Shown here piece by piece: positions 8,081-16,433 of a DNA stretch of 64,000 nt. Location: contig JAMIFV010000030.1 of assembly GCA_035906055.1 (NCBI GenBank), positions 1 through 64,000 of the forward strand, given 5' to 3'. Made by a program: the position numbers and the translations under genes. The notes beneath the pieces are model-generated. The model did not search any database. It was not told the origin of the DNA and saw nothing but the letters and a program-made list of their open reading frames with translations. How positions within the stretch are numbered: the first letter of the stretch is position 1; the number at the start of each line of letters is the position of its first letter. The stretch is from JAMIFV01 sp035906055 (lineage in GTDB: Bacteria; Pseudomonadota; Alphaproteobacteria; Rickettsiales; JABCZZ01).

Positions 8081-10315
8081 GTGGCGAAACCACCCAAAAA
8101 GCAGGATAACACCCCAATCATTTCAGACGTTTCGTTCGAGAACGCCCTGTCCGAGCGTTACCTTGCCTATGCTTTGTCCACCATCACCGCCCGCTCGCTG
8201 CCCGACGTGCGCGACGGCCTCAAACCCGTTCACCGCCGCCTGCTTTACGCGATGCTGCAGCTCAAGCTCGATCCCAAATCGGGCTTCAAGAAATGCGCCC
8301 GTGTGGTGGGTGACGTTATCGGTAAATACCACCCCCATGGCGATACTGCCGTTTATGATACGCTGGTGCGCCTGGCGCAGAATTTCGCCGTGCGCTATCC
8401 GCTGGTGGAGGGGCAGGGCAATTTCGGTTCCATCGACGGCGATAACGCCGCCGCCATGCGATACACCGAAGCGCGCCTCACCCATGTGGCGCTGGCGCTG
8501 CTGGAAGACATTGAAAACAATACGGTCGATTTCCGCCCCACCTATGACGGCGAAGAGCAGGAACCGCTGGTGCTGCCTTCCGCGTTCCCCAACCTGCTTG
8601 CCAACGGCTCCGAAGGCATCGCGGTGGGCATGGCTACCTCCATTCCCCCGCACAATGTGGGCGAATTGTGCGACGCGCTTATCTACCTTATCAAGCACCC
8701 CAATGCGTCCGTTGAGAAGCTCGTTGGCTTCGTGCAGGGGCCGGATTTTCCGACCGGCGGCATTATCGCGGAATCGAAGGAAACGATCGTGCAGGCCTAT
8801 GAGACCGGACGCGGCAGCTTCCGCACCCGCGCCAAATGGGAGAAGGAGCCGCTTTCCCATGGCCTGTATCAAATAGTCATCACGGAAATTCCCTATCAGG
8901 TGCAGAAGGGCAAGCTGATCGAAAAGATCGCCGACCTGTACCGCAACAAGAAACTGCCGCTCTTGGGCAATATCCGCGACGAATCGGCGGAAGATATCCG
9001 CATCGTGCTGGAGCCGAAAAACCGCCAGGTGGACGCCAGCATGCTCATGGAGTCCATGTTCCAGACCACCGACCTGCAGACGCGCTTCTCCATGAACATG
9101 AACGTGCTGACCGCCGAAGGCATTCCGCAGGTGATGAACCTGAAGGACGTGCTGAAAGCCTTCCTCGCCCACCGCGACGAAGTGGTGCAGCGCCGCTCGC
9201 GCTTCAGGCTCGATAAAATCGCCCACCGTCTTGAGATTCTGGGCGGCCTGCTGGTGGCCTACCTCAATATCGACGAAGTGATCCACATCATCCGCACCGA
9301 GGACGAGCCCAAGCCCAAGATGATGAAGAAGTGGAGCCTGTCGGACGTGCAGGTCGAAGCCATCCTCAATATGCGCCTGCGCAGCCTGCGCAAGCTGGAA
9401 GAGATCGAGATCAAGCGCGAGACGGCGGAGCTGAAAGCCGAGCAGAAAATGCTCAGGGATTTGCTCAAATCCGAAGAATTGCGCTGGGCCGCCATTTCCG
9501 ACGAAATCAAACAGATCAAGAAAGCCTTTGGCGAAGGCACGCCGCTTGGCAAGCGCCGCAGCGCCTTCACCGATGCGCCCACCGCCACGGTCATTTCCAT
9601 CGAAGCGTTCGTGGAGAAGGAACCGGTCACCGTGCTGTGTTCCGCCATGGGCTGGATACGCGCCATCAAGGGCCACCCGGATGACCTCAGCGACATTAAA
9701 TACAAGGAAGGCGACGAGGAGAAGTTCGTGCTGCGCGCGCAGACGACCGATAAACTTCTCCTGTTCGCCACCGATGGCCGTTTCTTCACCATTGCGTGCG
9801 ATAAACTGCCGCGCGGCAAGGGGCAGGGCGACCCCATCCGCCATTTCATCGACCTCGATAACGAGCATGACGTGGTGCAGTTGATGGTGCTGAACAAGGA
9901 GCAGAAGCTGCTCATCGGTAGCACGATAGGCAAGGGTTTCGTGGTGGCGGTGGAAGGCGTGGAAGCCAGCACCAAGAACGGCAAGCAGATACTCAATGTG
10001 ACCGAAGGCGCGCGCGCCAATGTGTGCCGCGTGGTGGAAGGCGACCATGTGGCCGTGATCGGCGACAACCGTAAACTGCTGGTGTTCCCGCTCAGCGAAG
10101 TGCCTGAAATGCAGCGCGGGCAGGGCGTGAGCCTGCAGAAATACAAGGACGGTGGCATGGCCGACGCTAAAACGTTCGCCAGGAAGGAAGGCCTCGCGTG
10201 GAAATCCGGCGAGCGCATGCGCGTGGAGCAGGACATCAACCCATGGCTTGGCCATCGCGGTACGCCCGGAAGGTTGCCACCCACTGGTTTTCCGCGTTCC
10301 AATTTATTTGGGTAA
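8081..10315 (+). CDS. parC: DNA topoisomerase IV subunit A
   Basis: ParC is the DNA-cleaving subunit of topoisomerase IV, which separates linked daughter chromosomes. The catalytic Tyr128 lies in AAAMRYTEARL. The winged-helix block KYHPHGDTAVYD (82-93) has Thr at the quinolone-sensing position. A coiled-coil tower spans about 370-490 and a beta-pinwheel C-terminal domain runs from about 510. The ending INPWLGHRGTPGRLPPTGF resembles other alphaproteobacterial ParC proteins and argues against GyrA. It starts with GTG 8081 after GGTAGTGAC. The 112-base gap from recO probably holds its promoter, but I cannot fix one. Confidence 0.95.
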   Translation: MAKPPKKQDNTPIISDVSFENALSERYLAYALSTITARSLPDVRDGLKPVHRRLLYAMLQLKLDPKSGFKKCARVVGDVIGKYHPHGDTAVYDTLVRLAQNFAVRYPLVEGQGNFGSIDGDNAAAMRYTEARLTHVALALLEDIENNTVDFRPTYDGEEQEPLVLPSAFPNLLANGSEGIAVGMATSIPPHNVGELCDALIYLIKHPNASVEKLVGFVQGPDFPTGGIIAESKETIVQAYETGRGSFRTRAKWEKEPLSHGLYQIVITEIPYQVQKGKLIEKIADLYRNKKLPLLGNIRDESAEDIRIVLEPKNRQVDASMLMESMFQTTDLQTRFSMNMNVLTAEGIPQVMNLKDVLKAFLAHRDEVVQRRSRFRLDKIAHRLEILGGLLVAYLNIDEVIHIIRTEDEPKPKMMKKWSLSDVQVEAILNMRLRSLRKLEEIEIKRETAELKAEQKMLRDLLKSEELRWAAISDEIKQIKKAFGEGTPLGKRRSAFTDAPTATVISIEAFVEKEPVTVLCSAMGWIRAIKGHPDDLSDIKYKEGDEEKFVLRAQTTDKLLLFATDGRFFTIACDKLPRGKGQGDPIRHFIDLDNEHDVVQLMVLNKEQKLLIGSTIGKGFVVAVEGVEASTKNGKQILNVTEGARANVCRVVEGDHVAVIGDNRKLLVFPLSEVPEMQRGQGVSLQKYKDGGMADAKTFARKEGLAWKSGERMRVEQDINPWLGHRGTPGRLPPTGFPRSNLFG

Positions 10316-10352
10316 TCTTGATTTGCAGCACACCATACCCTAAGGTGGCGCC

Positions 10353-10946
10353 ATGCTGAAGATCGCCCACCGTATCAATGACAGTGCAGGCTTGCGCAAC
10401 GTATCCGTGGAATACGGCGTGGAAATGGACATTCATGCCTATGGCGACAGGCTCGTGGTGCATCATGATGCGTTCGTTGAAGGTGAGCCGCTGGACACGT
10501 GGCTGGAACATTACCGCCATAAACTGCTTATCCTCAATATCAAGGAAGAAGGCATTGAGCGGCGCGTTATCGAGTTGGCGGAACAGCGCGGCATCACCAA
10601 TTTCTTTCTGCTCGATGTCACCCCGCCGATGATGTTCCGGCTCGCGGCTGCTGGCGAAGCGCGCATGGCGGTGCGTATGTCGGCCTGCGAATCCGTGACC
10701 AATGCGCTGGCGCTGGCTGGCCGCGTGCAATGGGTGTTCATTGACGCGATGCGCGAAGATGTGGCCTTGCCAGTAACGCGCGCGGAGCACGACGCCTTAC
10801 GCGAAGCGGGGTTTAAACTATGCATGGTGTCGCATGAATTATGGGGCAGGCCGCGCCAGAAGGTAGAGGCCATGCAGGCCTCCTTACGCGAAACTGGCGT
10901 GACGCTCGATGCCGTGCTCACCCGGCACCCCGAATGGTGGCCTTAG
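10353..10946 (+). CDS. Short GDPD-like phosphodiesterase
   Basis: A 197-aa protein resembling glycerophosphodiester phosphodiesterases, which hydrolyse glycerophosphodiesters with a metal ion in a TIM barrel. The first active-site segments are visible: IAHR (His6, Arg7), VEMDIH (Glu24, Asp26) and LVVHHD (His38-39, Asp40). The usual Asn-Glu-Asn loop after the first motif is shortened and the protein lacks 40 or more residues of a standard enzyme, so activity is uncertain. The stop codon lies at the edge of a 22-bp perfect hairpin. Confidence 0.65.
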   Translation: MLKIAHRINDSAGLRNVSVEYGVEMDIHAYGDRLVVHHDAFVEGEPLDTWLEHYRHKLLILNIKEEGIERRVIELAEQRGITNFFLLDVTPPMMFRLAAAGEARMAVRMSACESVTNALALAGRVQWVFIDAMREDVALPVTRAEHDALREAGFKLCMVSHELWGRPRQKVEAMQASLRETGVTLDAVLTRHPEWWP

Positions 10947-10995
10947 AGCCTGTTCATAATCTCGCTTCGTCGCAGCGAGATTATGAACAGGCTCT
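10945..10995. repeat. 22-bp perfect inverted repeat (hairpin)
   Basis: The arms 10945-10966 and 10974-10995 are exact reverse complements (AGAGCCTGTTCATAATCTCG and onward) around a 7-base loop. The left arm overlaps the last two bases of the preceding gene. There is no T tract, so it is not a classic intrinsic terminator, though it could act as one or stabilise mRNA. It also resembles the ends of small palindromic elements. No second copy was seen here. Confidence 0.8.
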
Positions 10996-11049
10996 TAGAA
11001 TGGCTATAATACTGTTGTCGCAGGCACAGGAGCAGTATATTATCCGCCC

Positions 11050-12105
11050 ATGATGCAGACAAACCTTAGCGCCGTATGGAATAAACCGGGTGACGTTTCG
11101 CTGGTGAGCAAGCCGCTTAGCCCTCCCGAAGAAGGCGGAATAATTGTGAAGGTGGAATCCTGCGCGATGTGCGGGTCCGACCTGCGCATACTGCGCCACG
11201 GCAATGCGCGCGTTGCGCCGGGACGCACGGTGGGGCATGAGATCGCCGGGCGCGTGGTGGCGGTAGGCAAGGGCGTCAATCGCTTCCGCGAGGACGACCG
11301 CGTGTCGATCGGCGCGGATGTTCCCTGCGGGAATTGCACGCATTGCCTTGCGGGCCGCGCCAATTGCTGTGACGTGAATTACGCTATCGGCCACCAGTTT
11401 GAAGGCGGTTTCGCGCAGTATATCCCCCTGAACAAGCTCGTTGTGGATCTGGGGCCGGTGCAAAAACTGGCGGCCAGCACATCCTACGATGTCGCCGCGC
11501 TGGCGGAGCCGCTGGCCTGCTGCATCAACGGTTATGAGCGAGGCCTTATGGCGCCGGGGCGTTCGGTGGTCATATTCGGCGCAGGCCCCATCGGCATGAT
11601 GCTCGCCATGCTCGCCCCCGCTTATGGTGCCACGCAGGTGGTGCTGATTGACCCTTCACAGGCGCGCCTTGACAAAGCCCAGCAGCTATCGCTCGCGCAG
11701 CATTATATCAGTCCCGGCACCGACCCCGTGGAAGCGGTGATGGAAATCACCCGCGGTCTCGGCGCGGATATGATCTTTACCGCGTGCCCCTCCGTGGAAG
11801 CGCATGGGCAGGCCATCCGCATGCTGGCCAAGCGCGGCGTGGTGAATCTGTTCGGCGGCGTGCCCAAGGACAGCCCAGCGATCGCGATGGAGTCCAACTT
11901 CATCCATTACCGCGAAGCGTATATCACCGGCTCCCACGGCTCCACGCCTGAGCAGCATGCCAAGGCGCTTGCGCTTATCGAATCGGGCAAGGTGGATGTG
12001 GAAAAGCTCATCACCCACCGCCTGCCGCTGGAAAAGATACATGACGCTTACGAAGTGGCGGGCACCGGAGACGCTGTAAAAGTGGTGATAAAACCCTATG
12101 CATAA
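11050..12105 (+). CDS. Zinc-type alcohol/polyol dehydrogenase (MDR family)
   Basis: A medium-chain dehydrogenase/reductase of 351 aa. It shows the catalytic-zinc segment CAMCGSDLRILRHG and GHEIAGRV, a structural zinc cluster CGNCTHCLAGRANCC and a Rossmann nucleotide-binding motif FGAGPIG (about 178-184). It is nearest in style to threonine, sorbitol or ribitol-phosphate dehydrogenases. The stop overlaps the next epimerase gene by eight bases, tying it to sugar-phosphate metabolism. Substrate unknown. Confidence 0.85.
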   Translation: MMQTNLSAVWNKPGDVSLVSKPLSPPEEGGIIVKVESCAMCGSDLRILRHGNARVAPGRTVGHEIAGRVVAVGKGVNRFREDDRVSIGADVPCGNCTHCLAGRANCCDVNYAIGHQFEGGFAQYIPLNKLVVDLGPVQKLAASTSYDVAALAEPLACCINGYERGLMAPGRSVVIFGAGPIGMMLAMLAPAYGATQVVLIDPSQARLDKAQQLSLAQHYISPGTDPVEAVMEITRGLGADMIFTACPSVEAHGQAIRMLAKRGVVNLFGGVPKDSPAIAMESNFIHYREAYITGSHGSTPEQHAKALALIESGKVDVEKLITHRLPLEKIHDAYEVAGTGDAVKVVIKPYA

Positions 12106-12790
12106 CGGAGTGTCACTTTCCGCCTCGCTGATGTGCATCGACTGGCTGCATGCCGCCAGGCAGATGGAGCAACTGGAAACCGGCATGGTGGATTACCTGC
12201 ACCTGGATATCGTTGACGGTAATTTCGCGCCTGACTTCACCATGGGCTCGTCCATCATCAATACCTTCCGCGAGCATACGAAGCTTGCATCGGACTATCA
12301 CCTGATGGCGGAGGAGCCCTCGCGGCTGTTCAATGCGTTCGGCATTGACGAGGGCGATATCTACACCATCCATCAGGAGGGCAGCCGTAACCTGCACCGC
12401 GACCTCGTCAACCTGCGCCGCAAGGGGGTGAAGGTTGGGGTGGCGCTCTCGCCCGCCACGCCGCTGGATACGCTGGAATATATCATCGAGGAAGTGGACG
12501 TGGTGCTGCTGATGATGGTCAATCCCGGCTACAAAGGCCAGCCACTGGTACCGCAGACCATCAGCAAGATACATAACCTGCGCACGAAGCTGGCAGAAAA
12601 ATCGCTGCCTGTGCGCATCTCGGTGGATGGCTGCGTCAACCCCGCAACCATCCCCGATATGGTGCAGGCGGGGGCGGATATTCTCGTGCTGGGTTCAAGC
12701 GGCCTGTTCATGAAGGACATGCCCATTCCCGACGCGCTTAACCGCATCCGTGACGCGGTCGATCTTGGCCTTAAGCGCCGGGGCCATTAG
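12098..12790 (+). CDS. Ribulose-phosphate 3-epimerase family protein
   Basis: A 230-aa TIM-barrel epimerase related to ribulose-5-phosphate and allulose-6-phosphate 3-epimerases. Family marks are SASLMCIDW at the start, YLHLDIVDGNFAPDF (metal-binding His and catalytic Asp), MMVNPGYKGQP, the second catalytic Asp in RISVDGCVN and the phosphate loop GADILVLGSSGLF. The usual NIT-like first-histidine segment is altered (SDYHLMAEEPS), and the clustering with dehydrogenases suggests a specialised pathway rather than the housekeeping pentose phosphate enzyme. It overlaps the upstream dehydrogenase. Confidence 0.82.
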   Translation: MHNGVSLSASLMCIDWLHAARQMEQLETGMVDYLHLDIVDGNFAPDFTMGSSIINTFREHTKLASDYHLMAEEPSRLFNAFGIDEGDIYTIHQEGSRNLHRDLVNLRRKGVKVGVALSPATPLDTLEYIIEEVDVVLLMMVNPGYKGQPLVPQTISKIHNLRTKLAEKSLPVRISVDGCVNPATIPDMVQAGADILVLGSSGLFMKDMPIPDALNRIRDAVDLGLKRRGH

Positions 12791-12860
12791 AGGCAGCCTC
12801 TCAAGCGTTATCTCCCCGCAGAATTCGCTATTTTTTTGGAAAAATCCTGTATAGAAATGG

Positions 12861-12881
12861 CTTAACAGTCACAACGTTAAG
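12861..12881. promoter_or_regulatory. Candidate operator palindrome upstream of the TIM-barrel gene
   Basis: CTTAAC (12861-12866) and GTTAAG (12876-12881) form perfect six-base arms around nine bases, six bases before the start codon at 12888. A -10-like TATAGA lies just upstream (12850-12855). The position would suit a repressor site or a 5'-end hairpin. No matching -35 was found, so this is only suggestive. Confidence 0.3.
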
Positions 12882-12887
12882 CTATTT

Positions 12888-13796
12888 ATGTCTTTCAATC
12901 TTGCCATCAATACCGGATTTGCCGTCAACCGCTATATGGAACCGGAGGAATGGTTGCGCATCGTGGGCAAGGATCTGGGGCTGAAAAGGGCGCAGCTCAC
13001 CGCCGACATGCTCAATCCTTCCCTGCCGGACGCCATTGTGAATCGCCAGCTTGAGCGCATCAGGGCGGCCTGTGCCGAGAACGGCGTGGCCATCACCAGC
13101 ACCTTCACCGGCGCGTATACGCGCGTCAACCACCTTGCCCATCCGGATGCGGATATCCGCGCCTACTGGGTGGAGTGGTTCAAGCGGTTCGTGGATATTA
13201 CCGTTGCGCTCGGCTCTAAAGCCATGGGCAGCCATTTTGGCATTTTCACCGCTGCCGACAATAACGATAAGCGCCTGCGTGAGGAGCGCCGCGCGCAGAA
13301 TATTGAAAACTGGCACGTCATCGGCAGATACGCGAAAGAGAAGGGGCTGGATTTCATATCATGGGAGCCCATGTCGATCAGCCGTGAACAGGGCGAAACG
13401 CTTGCTGAAACCCATCGCCTGCAGGCGGATGTAAACAAAGGCGCGCCGCTGCCTTTCGCGATCTGCCTTGATGTGGACCATGGCGACGTCATGTCGCCCA
13501 ATCCCGACGATACCGACCCCTATGCATGGCTTTCGCAGTTCGCCAAGGACTCGCCGCAGATACATTTGAAGCAAAGCTCTGCCAACAAGGGCGGCCACTG
13601 GCCTTTCACCGCCGAGCATAATAAAAACGGCAAGATTGTTCCTCAAAAGGTGATCGATACGCTTACCGCAAACGGTTCCGAAGGCGCGGAGCTTATCCTT
13701 GAACTGAGCTTCCGCGAACGCGAGCCGACCGACAGCACCGTGGTGCCTGTGTTGCAGGAATCGGTGGCGTTCTGGCGGGAACACCTAGAGGCATAA
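12888..13796 (+). CDS. Xylose-isomerase-like TIM-barrel sugar (phosphate) isomerase/epimerase
   Basis: A 302-aa AP-endonuclease-2/xylose-isomerase-like TIM barrel. Probable metal ligands lie in SHFGIF, ISWEPMSI (Glu), CLDVDHGD (Asp/His), IHLKQS (His) and LILELSF (Glu). Relatives interconvert ketoses such as D-tagatose or erythrulose phosphate. The genes on both sides point to a role in making an uncommon sugar. It begins a tightly spaced block: the next gene starts four bases after its stop. Confidence 0.75.
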   Translation: MSFNLAINTGFAVNRYMEPEEWLRIVGKDLGLKRAQLTADMLNPSLPDAIVNRQLERIRAACAENGVAITSTFTGAYTRVNHLAHPDADIRAYWVEWFKRFVDITVALGSKAMGSHFGIFTAADNNDKRLREERRAQNIENWHVIGRYAKEKGLDFISWEPMSISREQGETLAETHRLQADVNKGAPLPFAICLDVDHGDVMSPNPDDTDPYAWLSQFAKDSPQIHLKQSSANKGGHWPFTAEHNKNGKIVPQKVIDTLTANGSEGAELILELSFREREPTDSTVVPVLQESVAFWREHLEA

Positions 13797-13800
13797 GCGG

Positions 13801-15372
13801 ATGCATATCATCATTACGCTGGCTGGCCATTCGAGGAGATTCAGGGAAGCGGGCTACGGCCAGCCGAAATTCCTGCTGCCGGTGGACGGCAGGCCGATGA
13901 TCGCGCATGTGGTCGAGATGTTCGACAGCACGGATTTCTTCCACTTTGTCATCACCACCGCGCAGCAGAAGGAGAACCCCGGTCTGGTGGCGCAATTGCA
14001 GGTGTTTGCCGCACGCGGCAGCATCACCGTGATCGAGCCGCACGAGCAGGGGCCGGTATTTTCCGCATTACAGGTGAAAGATGTTCCGGCGGATGCGCCG
14101 GTCATCATTACTTATTGCGATTTCGCGGTGCGCTGGAACTATGCACGCTTCAAGCGCGAGGTGCACGGCTATGACGGAGCCATACCGGCATTCCGCGGGT
14201 TTCATCCGGCGTCCTTCGGGCATACCTATTTCGCCTACATGCGGACCGACGCCAGCGGCGATATGCTGGAGCTGCGCGAGAAACGCAGCTTCACAGATAA
14301 ACGCCATGAGGAACCGGCCTCGGCGGGTATCTATTATTTCAAAAGCTACGGTCTGTTTGCGCAGTATGGGCAAAAACTCCAGCGCGAAGGGTTCGGCGAC
14401 CTGAAAGAGGGCTATGTCAGCCTGCTGGCCAATCCGATGGTGCAGGACGGGCTGCGCGTACGCGTGACGGAGGTGGACCAGTTCATCTGCTGGGGTACGC
14501 CGGGTGATTATGAACAATATGTTTTCTGGTCGCGCTATTTCAGCACCGTACCTGCAAAGCAGTCAGCCGCGTATCCGGATCAGGTCAACCTGATACCGAT
14601 GGCGGGCAAGGGAAGCCGTTTCCGGCAGGCGGGTTATCAGGTGGGCAAGCCGCTCATCCAGATCCGTGACAAACCGATGATGGTCACGGCCTGTGAATCG
14701 TTTCCGGCAGCGCAGCGCTGGGTTTTCCTCGCCCGCCGGGAGGACATGCAGAAATACCCCGTGGAGAAGGCGCTGCGGCGTTTTCAGGCGGACTGCAAAA
14801 TTATCCCGGTCGACCATGACACGAGCGGGCAGGCGGCAACCTGCCTGCTGGGCGCTGGCGATCTTAAGGCGGATACGCCTGTGTTCATTGCCTCCTGCGA
14901 TTATGAAACACGTTACGACCCCGCCGCGTGGCAACGTGTTATGAACGACCCTGCCATTGACGGAGCTATCTGGACCACACGGCTGGGCGCGATGCTCACC
15001 AAAAGCCCCATAGCGTTTGCCTATTGTAAGACGCGCGAAGATGGCAGCATTGAGCAGGTGGTGGAGAAGGCGACCATCAGCGACACACCGCAGAACGACC
15101 CCATGGTGGTGGGCAGTTTCTGGTTCCGCAGGGCGGAGGATTTTATCTATGCCGCGCGCAGCGCGATAGAGCATAATGACCACGTTAACGGCGAGCATTA
15201 TGTCGGCAACAGCATCAACCGGCTGCTGAGGGAAGGCAAGCGTTTCGTGGTGTTCGATGTGGATCAGTGGATATCGTACGGCGATCCGTTCGAGCTGGAC
15301 GTATACCATTACTGGGAACGTTATTTCTGCGCAGGAATACCGGAGCGGCGTGTCGCGGGCGGGGGTGCATGA
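13801..15372 (+). CDS. Fused double sugar-phosphate nucleotidyltransferase
   Basis: 523 aa made of two consecutive nucleotidyltransferase-like domains. Domain 1 (about 1-248) starts IIITLAGHSRRF with QPKFLLPVDG and a metal-site YCDF (105-108). Domain 2 (about 262-511) starts LIPMAGKGSRF with GKPLIQI and SCDYE (365-369). Both end in a WGTPGDYEQY...WSRYF or WISYGDPFEL...WERYF segment, so they align end to end and look like an internal duplication. Domain 1 has an altered glycine loop (GHSRRF rather than GxGSRF). Family enzymes activate sugar or polyol phosphates with an NTP. The stop overlaps the next start (ATGA). Confidence 0.82.
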   Translation: MHIIITLAGHSRRFREAGYGQPKFLLPVDGRPMIAHVVEMFDSTDFFHFVITTAQQKENPGLVAQLQVFAARGSITVIEPHEQGPVFSALQVKDVPADAPVIITYCDFAVRWNYARFKREVHGYDGAIPAFRGFHPASFGHTYFAYMRTDASGDMLELREKRSFTDKRHEEPASAGIYYFKSYGLFAQYGQKLQREGFGDLKEGYVSLLANPMVQDGLRVRVTEVDQFICWGTPGDYEQYVFWSRYFSTVPAKQSAAYPDQVNLIPMAGKGSRFRQAGYQVGKPLIQIRDKPMMVTACESFPAAQRWVFLARREDMQKYPVEKALRRFQADCKIIPVDHDTSGQAATCLLGAGDLKADTPVFIASCDYETRYDPAAWQRVMNDPAIDGAIWTTRLGAMLTKSPIAFAYCKTREDGSIEQVVEKATISDTPQNDPMVVGSFWFRRAEDFIYAARSAIEHNDHVNGEHYVGNSINRLLREGKRFVVFDVDQWISYGDPFELDVYHYWERYFCAGIPERRVAGGGA

Positions 15373-16433
15373 AAGCAGCCGTACTGGTAGCCAATCGCCA
15401 GATCGAGATACAGCAGCCGCCACTGGCGCCGCTGGCCGCCGATGAATGCCGCGTTCAACTCAAGGCAACCGGCGTCTGCTCTTCCGATATCCAGCGCGGT
15501 TTTGACGGCGGCGCATATTTTTACCCTCTGGTCATGGGGCATGAAATGGCGGGCGTAGTGGCCCAAGCCGGGCCGCAATGCTCCGGCCTGAAACCCGGCG
15601 ACCGCGTGGTGGTGTTTCCGCTGCTGCCGTGCTTCGCCTGCGATGCATGCGCGCGTGAAGCGTATGCGCAGTGCCGCGATTACGGCTATTACGGCTCGCG
15701 CCGCCATGGCGGCTATGCCGAATACCTGGATGTGAAACCGTGGAACCTGCTGCCGATTCCCGATGAAGTGTCTTTCGAGGATGCCGCCACGCTGGAGCCG
15801 CTGGCGGTGGTGCTGCATGCGCTGCGCCGTGCGGATATAGCACCGGATTGCGCTGCGCGCGTGATGATCATGGGCGCGGGGTTCTTAGGGCTGCTGCTGG
15901 CGCAGCTCGTGCGCCAGCTATTGCCGCAGTGCAAGGTGAGCGTTGCTGACCGTAATCCGTTCAAGCTTGCCATTGCCAAACCCTATGCCGATAACTGCAT
16001 CGCCCTTACCAGCGAAGAGGAATGGGCGACCTATTTGTCCGGCGCTACGGCAAAGAATGCCTATGATATCGTGTTCGAGGCAACCGGCTCCCCTTCGGCG
16101 TTCGCGCATTCCATTGCGCTGGCACGGCAGGGCGGCAAGGTGCTCTGGCTGGGCAATATCACGGCTGACCTGACCCTGCCGCAGTCGCTTACCAGTTCCG
16201 TCCTGCGCAAGGAACTCACCATCATGGGGTGCTGGAACTCCATCTACCGCCCCGGCAAGCAGGACGACTGGAAAGACGCGCTCGACCTTATCGGCAAGGG
16301 ACTGAAGCCCAGCGCGCTGGTAACGCACTGGATATCGCTGGAAGAAGTGCCCGATACGCTGAACAAGCTGCACCAGCATAAATCCGGCGGCGCGCAGTTT
16401 GAGTTCATCAAGACGATGATCCGCTATGACTAA
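15369..16433 (+). CDS. Second zinc-type dehydrogenase of the sugar cluster
   Basis: A medium-chain dehydrogenase of 354 aa. The catalytic-zinc region is CSSDIQRG and MGHEMAGVV, the structural zinc cysteines are in CFACDACAREAYAQC and the dinucleotide motif is MGAGFLG. It is only distantly like the dehydrogenase at 11050-12105. The start at ATG 15369 overlaps the nucleotidyltransferase stop; an earlier in-frame start would run deep into that gene. Likely oxidises or reduces a sugar-phosphate or nucleotide-linked polyol made by this operon. Confidence 0.83.
   Translation: MKAAVLVANRQIEIQQPPLAPLAADECRVQLKATGVCSSDIQRGFDGGAYFYPLVMGHEMAGVVAQAGPQCSGLKPGDRVVVFPLLPCFACDACAREAYAQCRDYGYYGSRRHGGYAEYLDVKPWNLLPIPDEVSFEDAATLEPLAVVLHALRRADIAPDCAARVMIMGAGFLGLLLAQLVRQLLPQCKVSVADRNPFKLAIAKPYADNCIALTSEEEWATYLSGATAKNAYDIVFEATGSPSAFAHSIALARQGGKVLWLGNITADLTLPQSLTSSVLRKELTIMGCWNSIYRPGKQDDWKDALDLIGKGLKPSALVTHWISLEEVPDTLNKLHQHKSGGAQFEFIKTMIRYD

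Noticed and set aside
8318..8359. Thr89 at the quinolone-sensing position of ParC as a resistance mutation
   Set aside because: Thr is a normal residue at this site in many species, so no resistance can be inferred from it alone.
8123..10255. A 710-codon open frame on the minus strand opposite parC
   Set aside because: It is the reverse frame of a GC-rich gene with strong codon bias; the product is His/Gln/Val-rich without domains and parC is certain.
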